Shown here: piece after piece, positions 6,518 through 12,193 of the stretch
How the letters are laid out: each line of letters opens with the position of its first letter
Position numbering within the stretch: the first letter of the stretch is position 1
From: Dehalococcoidia bacterium
GTDB taxonomy: Bacteria; Chloroflexota; Dehalococcoidia; GIF9; AB-539-J10
NCBI GenBank assembly: GCA_030606165.1
Contig: JAUWGZ010000019.1
Span: forward strand, 1 to 18,718
Direction: 5' to 3'
Length of the DNA: 18,718 bases
Program-made: the position numbers and the translations under genes
The notes under the pieces: model-generated
What the model was told of the DNA's origin: nothing
The model's database searches: none
The model's input: only the letters and a program-made list of their open reading frames with translations

Positions 6518-6973
6518 ATGAAAGCTCTAATAATCTACATCTCTGTACACCATGGCAATACTGAAAGGGTTGCTAAGGTAATAGCAAATATTCTTGATGC
6601 CGACTTGTTACAGGTGGAGCAAGCGGATGCAAGTATGCTCGAGCAGTATGACTTAATCGGTTTTGGCTCGGGGATTTATTTTGGCAAACATCATAAAATT
6701 TTATTAGATTTTGCCGATAGACTGCCTGCGCTAAGAAACAAAAAGGCGTTCATTTTTTCCACAAGCGGACTAAGGAAGATACCGTTTATCCATAATTTCG
6801 ATAAACCGCTGAAAGGAAAACTGCAACGGAAAGGTTTTGAGATTATCGGAGAATTCTCCTGCCGGGGATTTGATACATACAGGGCAACTAAGCTCGTTGG
6901 TGGAATAAACAGCGGCAGACCCAATGCAAAAGACTTAAAACAAGCAGAGGATTTCGCCAGAGGCCTGATTTAA
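6518..6973 (+). CDS. Flavodoxin-like FMN protein
   Basis: 151 residues, typical of short flavodoxins. The phosphate-binding loop is S9-V-H-H-G-N-T15, close to the usual TxTGNT. Other flavodoxin landmarks are LIGFGSGIYFGKHH (near 46-60) and the FIFSTSG strand (near 78-84). Such proteins shuttle electrons in the cytoplasm, and some relatives (HemG type) oxidise protoporphyrinogen; the sequence does not choose between these. No clear ribosome binding site precedes the ATG. It is the first gene of the segment inserted between rplA and rplJ, and no obvious partner lies next to it. Confidence 0.8.
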   Translation: MKALIIYISVHHGNTERVAKVIANILDADLLQVEQADASMLEQYDLIGFGSGIYFGKHHKILLDFADRLPALRNKKAFIFSTSGLRKIPFIHNFDKPLKGKLQRKGFEIIGEFSCRGFDTYRATKLVGGINSGRPNAKDLKQAEDFARGLI

Positions 6974-7016
6974 AATTCTAAATTCTGGTAAATCGTGGGG
7001 ACATCGTACCTGTTTC

Positions 7017-7045
7017 TTGACCTTAGGTTATAAAAATCATATTAT
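7017..7045 (+). promoter_or_regulatory. Sigma70-type promoter upstream of the transposase relic and the epimerase/dehydratase gene
   Basis: TTGACC (7017-7022), a 17-base spacer and TATTAT (7040-7045) form a near-consensus pair. The nearest start is that of the broken transposase at 7052, so it may have come with that element. It could now drive the gene at 7200. Confidence 0.55.
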
Positions 7046-7051
7046 CCGTGT

Positions 7052-7168
7052 ATGGCAAAGATTGCACGAGTAATAGCAGCAGGATATCCTCCTCATATAA
7101 CACAGAGGGGAAACCGGAGGTAGTAGACATTTTTCAGGGACGAAGACTATAAGTTACATAAGATATGA
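7052..7168 (+). pseudogene. Relic of an IS200/REP-type Y1 transposase, N-terminus only
   Basis: The frame starting with ATG at 7052 reads MAKIARVIAAGYPPHITQRGNRR, then two adjacent TAG codons, then TFFRDEDYKLHKI and TGA. This matches the well-known start of REP-associated tyrosine (Y1, HUH) transposases: M-x-R-x-A-R-V, then HHITQRGNRRQ-(D/E)-x-F-F-x-x-E-D-Y. The two amber codons sit where Gln and Glu would be expected (CAG and GAG with one change each). The first His of the HUH pair is Pro. The rest of the transposase, including the catalytic Tyr, is absent, so it is a dead fragment. Confidence 0.75.
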
Positions 7169-7199
7169 GTATGGTGTTCCAGAAAGCAAGGGGGTGAAA

Positions 7200-8774
7200 A
7201 TGAAAGTAGCTAAAGTGGACGAAATGAAAGCCCTGGACAGGCGTGCCACGGATGAATTTGGCATCTCGCAAGACCTTTTGATGGAGAACGCCGGGCAGGC
7301 AGTGTACTTCGTCGTGTTGCAGGAATTCGGAATAAAGAACAACAAATTCGCTGTCCTTTGTGGTGGTGGTAACAATGGTGGAGATGGGTTAGTTGTTGCC
7401 AGGAAGATTCACTCTAATGGTGGGGAGGCAAAGGTCTTTCTTCTAGACGATGAAACCAAATTTAGAGGGGCGGCAAAAAAGAACTTCGAAATAGTATCCA
7501 GAATGTCAATAGAAATCTCCAAGGTTGATTCAATTGACTCCATAATATCCGAAGTTCTTGATTCCGATGCCATCGTGGATGCCATATTTGGCACAGGTCT
7601 TGTCCGAGAGGTCAGCGGGATATACAAAGATGTGATTCAATTGATAAACGAGAGCCAAGAGACAGTATTTAGCGTTGACATTCCTTCAGGCATAAATGGT
7701 GATACCGGGGAGGTGATGGGCGAGGCAGTGAAGGCGGATTATACCGTAACTTTTGGGCTTCCCAAGCTGGGGAATATGCTTTATCCCGGGTATGAGCACT
7801 GCGGAAAGCTGTATGTTTCACACATATCTTTCCCACCTGCACTATATGATTCCGAGTCCATAAAGGTGGCAATAAATAATCCCGTAGAGCTTCCCGAAAG
7901 AACCCGAGATACCCACAAGGGCAGCTATGGAAAGGCTCTCTTCATTGCCGGTTCTTCAAGTTATCTTGGTGCGCCATACTTCTCCGCCCTATCTTTCCTC
8001 AAAGCCGGGGGCGGGCTTTCCTATCTGGCAACACCCAAATCCATTTCACCATTCATAGCAAGCAAAGGAAGCGAAATTGTCTTTGTTCCGCAAAAAGAGA
8101 CGCCTTCGGGGAGCATAGCGCTGGAAAACAAGGATAAGCTCTTAGAATTTTCCCAAACGGTTGATATGGTGATCCTGGGCCCCGGTCTTTCTCTAACCAG
8201 GGAGACACAAGAGCTGGTGCGGGAGCTAACCCCCAGAATTGACAAGCCTCTGCTCATAGATGGCGATGGAATTACTGCCATTGCTGAAGACTTAGGAAAA
8301 ATAAAAACGAGGGAAGCACCGACGATACTTACGCCTCACTTGGGCGAGATGTCCAGAATTACCAAAATGGAGATAAGCGAGATAAATAAAAACAAGATAG
8401 ATGTTTTGCAACGCACGGCAAGGGAACTCAATGCCATAATTATCTTAAAGGGAGCCCATTCCCTCATAGGCTATCCCGACGAAACGGTTTTCATCAGCGT
8501 AAGCGGCAACTCAGGCATGGCCACGGCTGGGAGCGGCGATGCCCTGACGGGAACTATCGCGGCCATGCATGGTCTGGGGTTAGCCCTTGAGGATGCGGTG
8601 AGGATGGGTGTGTTCATCCATGGATTTTCCGGCGATGTGGCCGCTGTAGATAAAGGTGAGGACGGGATAACGGCACAGGACATACTGGACTATCTCCCCG
8701 AGACGATGAAGCTTTATAGAGATAACTTTGCCGAAATTTCGGAAAATCTTTATGAAAGCATCTTCGTGGTATAG
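7200..8774 (+). CDS. nnr: Bifunctional NAD(P)H-hydrate epimerase / ADP-dependent dehydratase
   Basis: This enzyme repairs damaged NADHX and NADPHX. Residues 1 to about 215 form the YjeF-N epimerase, with GGGNNGGDG (55-63) and VDIPSGINGDTG (159-170). Residues about 225-510 form the ribokinase-like dehydratase, with HKGSYGKAL, DGDGI, LTPHLGEMSR and the catalytic/ADP-binding GSGDALTG (444-451). Total 524 residues, usual for the fused bacterial form. The ATG at 7200 was chosen because AAGGGG lies five bases upstream; a GTG two codons earlier overlaps that site. A short tail of about 20 residues follows the usual end. The gene lies alone between a transposase relic and an alcohol dehydrogenase. 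Confidence 0.95.
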   Translation: MKVAKVDEMKALDRRATDEFGISQDLLMENAGQAVYFVVLQEFGIKNNKFAVLCGGGNNGGDGLVVARKIHSNGGEAKVFLLDDETKFRGAAKKNFEIVSRMSIEISKVDSIDSIISEVLDSDAIVDAIFGTGLVREVSGIYKDVIQLINESQETVFSVDIPSGINGDTGEVMGEAVKADYTVTFGLPKLGNMLYPGYEHCGKLYVSHISFPPALYDSESIKVAINNPVELPERTRDTHKGSYGKALFIAGSSSYLGAPYFSALSFLKAGGGLSYLATPKSISPFIASKGSEIVFVPQKETPSGSIALENKDKLLEFSQTVDMVILGPGLSLTRETQELVRELTPRIDKPLLIDGDGITAIAEDLGKIKTREAPTILTPHLGEMSRITKMEISEINKNKIDVLQRTARELNAIIILKGAHSLIGYPDETVFISVSGNSGMATAGSGDALTGTIAAMHGLGLALEDAVRMGVFIHGFSGDVAAVDKGEDGITAQDILDYLPETMKLYRDNFAEISENLYESIFVV

Positions 8775-8823
8775 AGGGGTGTCGGAGCTTTAGCACGCAT
8801 TGTAGGGTAACAGGAAACTTTTT

Positions 8824-8868
8824 CCAACCCCCCCCTCTTAAGATTAAAAGGGAGAAGGGGAGTTATGA
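8824..8868. repeat. Imperfect palindromic C-rich/G-rich sequence
   Basis: A run of seven or more C followed by CTCTTAAG and then AAAAGGGAGAAGGGG can fold back imperfectly. It resembles the C-tract/G-tract palindromic repeats scattered in many metagenomic bacterial genomes. It may be a degenerate repeat or a weak terminator after the gene ending at 8774. Confidence 0.3.
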
Positions 8869-8888
8869 AGCAGGGAGGTATGACATAA

Positions 8889-8912
8889 AGGCAGCTTGAT
8901 GTTTTGCTGCCT
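8889..8912 (+). promoter_or_regulatory. Inverted repeat just upstream of the alcohol dehydrogenase
   Basis: AGGCAGC (8889-8895) and GCTGCCT (8906-8912) form a perfect 7-base-pair stem with a 10-base loop. It ends 21 bases before the start codon at 8934. No T-run follows, so it is not a standard terminator. It could be an operator or an RNA hairpin in the leader. Confidence 0.4.
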
Positions 8913-8933
8913 AAGTAGAAGAAAGATAGAAAA

Positions 8934-9953
8934 ATGAGGGCGATGGTGCTCAAGAAGCTCTCTTCAGTCGAAAAAAAGCCTCTGGAGCTGGTAGATTTGC
9001 CCGAGCCTGTCCCCGGGCGGGGCGAAATTCAGGTCAAGGTTTCCGCCTGCGGAGTCTGCCACACCGAGCTTGACGAAATCGAAGGCCGGGCCTCTCCCTC
9101 AAGATTTCCCATGATTCTGGGTCATGAAATTGTTGGCAGGGTGGAAGGCTTGGGGCCGGGGGCAAGCAAATTCAAAAAAGGCGACAGAGTAGGGATTGCC
9201 TGGATTAATTGGGCTTGTGGTCGTTGTTCCTTTTGCCTCAAAGGCGAGGAAAATCTCTGTGACACGGCAAAATGGACAGGGAAGGATGCCCATGGAGGCT
9301 ATGCCCAATATACCGTAGTGTCAGAGGACTTTGCTTATCCCATTCCCGAAATGTTTACCGATTTGAAGGCCGCTCCGCTTCTATGTGCCGGAGTGATTGG
9401 CTACCGAGCCTTAAGACTCTCTGGGATGGAAGATGGCAAAATACTCGGGCTTTATGGCTTTGGAGCCTCCGCCCATATTGTCATCCAGGTTGCTAAATAT
9501 AAGTATCCCGACGGCAAGGTTTTTGTCTTTACCCGACCCAACCAGAAAGAGCACCAGGATTTAGCCAGGAAATTGGGGGCGAACTGGATTGGGGCGACGG
9601 GCGATACTCCCCCGGAAAAGCTCAACTGCGCCATCGACTTTACTCCTGTGGGAGAGCCGGTGCGCGAAGCTTTAAGGAATTTACAAAAGGGGGGGAGGGT
9701 GGTCATAAATGCCATTCGCAAGACGACGCCTATCCCAGAATTAGACTACACCGAGCACCTGTGGTATGAGAAGGAAGTGAAAAGTGTGGCTAACGTGACC
9801 AGAAGGGATGCCCAAGAATTTCTTCCCTTAGCTGCTGAAATTCCAATTGTCCCTGAAACCCAGGAATTCAAATTGGAAGAGGCAAACGAGGCCTTAATTC
9901 TGCTCAAGGAAGGGAAAATGCGTGGGGCAGGAGTCCTGAAACTGACCGAATAA
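8934..9953 (+). CDS. Zinc-dependent alcohol dehydrogenase (MDR superfamily)
   Basis: 339 residues, usual length for this family. Oxidises an alcohol or reduces an aldehyde with NAD(P) in the cytoplasm. The catalytic zinc ligands are C42 (in CGVCHTE), H64-E65 (GHE) and C151. The structural zinc site is C95, C98, C101 and C109. The Rossmann loop GLYGFGASAH spans 172-181. The start MRAMVLKKL is typical, although an ATG three codons in is possible and the upstream ribosome binding site is weak. It shares its strand with the cupin and SDR genes downstream but is separated from them by 190 bases. The substrate cannot be inferred. Confidence 0.93.
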   Translation: MRAMVLKKLSSVEKKPLELVDLPEPVPGRGEIQVKVSACGVCHTELDEIEGRASPSRFPMILGHEIVGRVEGLGPGASKFKKGDRVGIAWINWACGRCSFCLKGEENLCDTAKWTGKDAHGGYAQYTVVSEDFAYPIPEMFTDLKAAPLLCAGVIGYRALRLSGMEDGKILGLYGFGASAHIVIQVAKYKYPDGKVFVFTRPNQKEHQDLARKLGANWIGATGDTPPEKLNCAIDFTPVGEPVREALRNLQKGGRVVINAIRKTTPIPELDYTEHLWYEKEVKSVANVTRRDAQEFLPLAAEIPIVPETQEFKLEEANEALILLKEGKMRGAGVLKLTE

Positions 9954-9978
9954 AAAGGAGGCTAACTTGAATGTCAGA

Positions 9979-10095
9979 ATGACAAGAGGCAAAGGTCTCG
10001 TAATGACAGATAAAGGAGACATCAAGTACTGGCGTGATAGCGAGGGTGTGCACCATGCGCCGAAGCGACCTCTGGATGATATAATCATTGGCTAG
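9979..10095 (+). CDS. Possible 38-residue small protein
   Basis: An open frame runs from ATG at 9979 to TAG, with an internal ATG at 10003. The C-terminal part reads like real protein (DIKYWRDSEGVHHAPKRPLDDIIIG), with aromatic, charged and paired-His content. An AAAGGAGG site at 9954-9961 is closer to another ATG (9971) that hits a stop after three codons. It could be a small gene, or a leftover of a larger one. It fills most of the gap between the alcohol dehydrogenase and the first cupin. Family not recognised. Confidence 0.3.
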   Translation: MTRGKGLVMTDKGDIKYWRDSEGVHHAPKRPLDDIIIG

Positions 10096-10143
10096 ATATA
10101 CGCTGAGTTGTCATATAAAAGTTAGAAAGGAGAAGAGTAAAAA

Positions 10144-10602
10144 ATGGATGAAAAGAAATACGGTAAGTATTTGGTAAAGAAGCCTGCTCGCGAGGTGAAG
10201 GTTCCGGGGCTAGGTGAGATCAAAGGTCGCGAGTACCCCACGATGACCTATATGAGTAACGACCTTGTGCCTGGATGCAACGTGTACCTCGAACTGGGCT
10301 GGATATGGGACATGCCTGATCCAAACCCCCACATCCTTGAACATACTCACAATTACAATGAGATTGTCTTGCATATCGGCTCTGACCCCAAAAATCCCGA
10401 AGACCTTGGTGCCGAAATAGAGTATGTGTTTGGAGGTGAACCGCTCATAATTGATAAAACCTCAGCGGTCTTTGTGCCAAAGGGAGTAAAACATGGTCCG
10501 TTAACCTGGAAGAGGGTTGACAGACCACATATACAGATGTCAATAATGCTGGGCGCGGGGACTTTGGCAGAGTCAGCACCTGCAGGATACAGCGGGAAAT
10601 AG
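10144..10602 (+). CDS. Cupin-domain protein, first of a tandem pair
   Basis: 152 residues, single cupin barrel. The metal-binding residues are visible as H67-x-H69-x3-E73 (in EHTHNYNE) and H117 (in PKGVKHGPL), the two cupin motifs at normal spacing. An AGAAAGGAGAAG tract precedes the ATG. It is paralogous to the next gene: both start with a KYGKY box, share a (N/D)P(E/K)DL segment after motif 1, and end with VFxPKGxKHxPL and a VDRP box. Cupins include dioxygenases, isomerases and small-molecule sensors, and nothing here decides which. Complete metal ligands suggest a metal-bound, possibly catalytic protein. Confidence 0.85.
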   Translation: MDEKKYGKYLVKKPAREVKVPGLGEIKGREYPTMTYMSNDLVPGCNVYLELGWIWDMPDPNPHILEHTHNYNEIVLHIGSDPKNPEDLGAEIEYVFGGEPLIIDKTSAVFVPKGVKHGPLTWKRVDRPHIQMSIMLGAGTLAESAPAGYSGK

Positions 10603-10640
10603 AAGAACCACCCGGAGGCTTTTTATTTTGGGGAAATTGG

Positions 10641-10652
10641 TGACAGTTGTCA
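10641..10652. promoter_or_regulatory. Operator-like inverted repeat TGACA-N2-TGTCA between the cupin genes
   Basis: TGACA (10641-10645) and TGTCA (10648-10652) form a compact palindrome upstream of the second cupin. A TATAAT lies at 10691-10696, without a matching -35. The same TGACA half-site recurs in the larger inverted repeat at 11998-12018, which suggests, but does not prove, a common regulator. Confidence 0.3.
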
Positions 10653-10740
10653 TCGATTGAGGAGGTAAATGCTGGGTTAAGAATCCAGGTTATAATATCT
10701 TCAATTTATGTCCAAAGTTAAAGAGGAGGAATTACAGAAA

Positions 10741-11172
10741 ATGGCGGAAACGAAATACGGGAAATACATTATCACCGAGGCAAAATCTGACTTGAATCTC
10801 CCTTCGTACAGGCGCGACGCTGCAGAGATAGTCGCTGGTGACCACACACGTTTGATATATTTGGATGATGAGGTCATAAAAGGGGCCTTCAATGTAGAGT
10901 GTATCTGGTACTGGAAGGGGTCTGAACAGTCCATAGTTGGAGCTCATACACACCCTTTTGACGAAGTCATAGCATTTTTGGGAACTAATCGAGAAGACCC
11001 CAAGGATTTGTGTGGAGAAGTCGAATTATGGTTGGAGGATGAAAAGCATATACTCACCAAGAGCTGTCTGGTCTTCATCCCAAAGGGAATGAAGCACTGC
11101 CCATTGATTGTCAGGAAAGTAGATAGACCTATATTCCATTTCCTCACTGTGCTCGGGGGCAGGTACGAATAG
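10741..11172 (+). CDS. Cupin-domain protein, second of a tandem pair
   Basis: 143 residues from ATG at 10741. That start is preferred because GAGGAGG ends 11 bases upstream and because the protein then begins MAETKYGKY, matching the MDEKKYGKY start of its neighbour. An ATG at 10708 lacks a ribosome binding site. The metal-binding residues are H69, H71, E75 and H119. It is clearly a paralogue of the protein at 10144, diverged by more than half its positions, so the pair may form a heteromer or bind different ligands. It ends 19 bases before the SDR start, so the two are probably one transcript. Confidence 0.85.
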   Translation: MAETKYGKYIITEAKSDLNLPSYRRDAAEIVAGDHTRLIYLDDEVIKGAFNVECIWYWKGSEQSIVGAHTHPFDEVIAFLGTNREDPKDLCGEVELWLEDEKHILTKSCLVFIPKGMKHCPLIVRKVDRPIFHFLTVLGGRYE

Positions 11173-11191
11173 AGTGAGGAGGATAGAAATT

Positions 11192-11992
11192 ATGAAACTA
11201 AAAGATAAAGTGGCTATTATTACTGGTGGTGGCCGAGGTATAGGAAAAGCTATTAGCCTGGCTTTCGCCAATGAAGGAGCCGCAGTGGTAGTGGCCGCCC
11301 GCAATCTTTCGAGATTGGAAGAGGTGGCTAAAGAAATCGAAACTAAGGGTGGTAAAGCCAAGGCGATACAAACCGATATTTCTGACCGCGGGCAGGTAAA
11401 GCGGATGGTAGCCCAAACTATCGATGAGTATGGACAGATTGATGTATTGGTTAACAATGCCGCGGCCATGACAACTACTAATGCTGATGTGGTTGATATG
11501 AATCTGGATGACTGGGATAATGCACTGGCGGTCAGTCTGAGCGGGACTATGCTTTGTGCCAGAGAGGTACTTAAGACTATGATTCCTCGCCGAAGCGGTA
11601 ATATCATCAATATTAGCAGTGTAGCCGGGATATCCGGAGTCCCTAAAGAAAGCCCATATTCCACCACCAAATGGGGCATAATCGGCTTTACTGAGGCCCT
11701 GGCTATCGAAGTAGGTAAAATCGGTATTCGTGTTAACTGCATAAGCCCTGGGGCTACTCTGACTGAAGAATTTAAGGAGTGGGTGGAGCGTTCGGCTATG
11801 GATGCCGGTATCTCCTATGAGGAAATGGTGAGCAAAATCGCAGACAATAATGCCCTGAAGAGAATAGCCGAACCATCTGAAATAGCGGCTTGTATTGTGT
11901 TTTTGGCTTCAGATGATTCCAGTGCCATGACTGGGCATAATCTTATTGTCAGTTGTGGCTTTCACTTAATTCACCCAAACATGATTCATTAG
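11192..11992 (+). CDS. Short-chain dehydrogenase/reductase (SDR)
   Basis: 266 residues, classical SDR length. The nucleotide-binding TGGGRGIG is at 11-18, NNAA near 88-91, the catalytic Ser143 in NISSVAG, and Y156-x3-K160. ATG at 11192 was chosen because GAGGAGG ends nine bases upstream and MKLKDKVAIITGG is the typical start. The Asn that completes the usual N-S-Y-K tetrad is replaced by Ser115 (AVSLSG instead of xVNLxG). R15 and the AARN segment after beta-2 fit NADP(H) preference, an inference. The C-terminal end (CGFHLIHPN) departs from the usual DGG. It follows the cupins closely. Confidence 0.92.
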   Translation: MKLKDKVAIITGGGRGIGKAISLAFANEGAAVVVAARNLSRLEEVAKEIETKGGKAKAIQTDISDRGQVKRMVAQTIDEYGQIDVLVNNAAAMTTTNADVVDMNLDDWDNALAVSLSGTMLCAREVLKTMIPRRSGNIINISSVAGISGVPKESPYSTTKWGIIGFTEALAIEVGKIGIRVNCISPGATLTEEFKEWVERSAMDAGISYEEMVSKIADNNALKRIAEPSEIAACIVFLASDDSSAMTGHNLIVSCGFHLIHPNMIH

Positions 11993-11997
11993 GCACG

Positions 11998-12041
11998 TGT
12001 CAAATCGAATTATTGACAAACTTTCAAATACAAGTTACCAT
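11998..12041 (+). promoter_or_regulatory. Promoter with overlapping operator-like inverted repeat, upstream of the Mo/W enzyme operon
   Basis: A perfect TTGACA (12013-12018) is followed after 17 bases by TACCAT (12036-12041), a fair -10. The -35 box is itself the right arm of an inverted repeat, TGTCAA (11998-12003)-N9-TTGACA. A repressor bound there would cover the -35 element. Confidence 0.5.
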
Positions 12042-12050
12042 ACAACCTCA

Positions 12051-12186
12051 TGGTGCTTGCCTGTCTCGGAAAACCCAAAAGAAACGCCAACTCTTTGATA
12101 TTCTACCAAATAATATCGTGGTGGTTGCCTGTCACGGAAAATCCTGAAGAAATGTCAACTCTTTGATATGCTACCAAATAATAAGG
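12051..12186 (+). repeat. Two 68-base direct tandem repeats upstream of the Mo/W enzyme gene
   Basis: Unit 1 (12051-12118) and unit 2 (12119-12186) abut and match at about four of five positions. Best-kept parts are TTGCCTGTC, CGGAAAA, CAACTCTTTGATAT and CTACCAAATAATA. The second unit ends against the ribosome binding site at 12184. The repeats lie between the putative promoter and the start codon, so they would be in the mRNA leader and could bind a regulator as DNA or RNA. Confidence 0.85.
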
Positions 12187-12193
12187 AGGTAAT

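Noticed and set aside
10607..10630. CCACCCGGAGGC followed by TTTTTATTTT after the first cupin, terminator-like
   Set aside because: The arms cannot form a stem with a loop of at least three bases; only the T-run fits. Not listed as a terminator.
10671..10680. GAGGAGGTAA-ATG with a three-codon frame upstream of the second cupin
   Set aside because: The frame stops after MLG and is probably chance; the cupin has its own GAGGAGG nearer to 10741.
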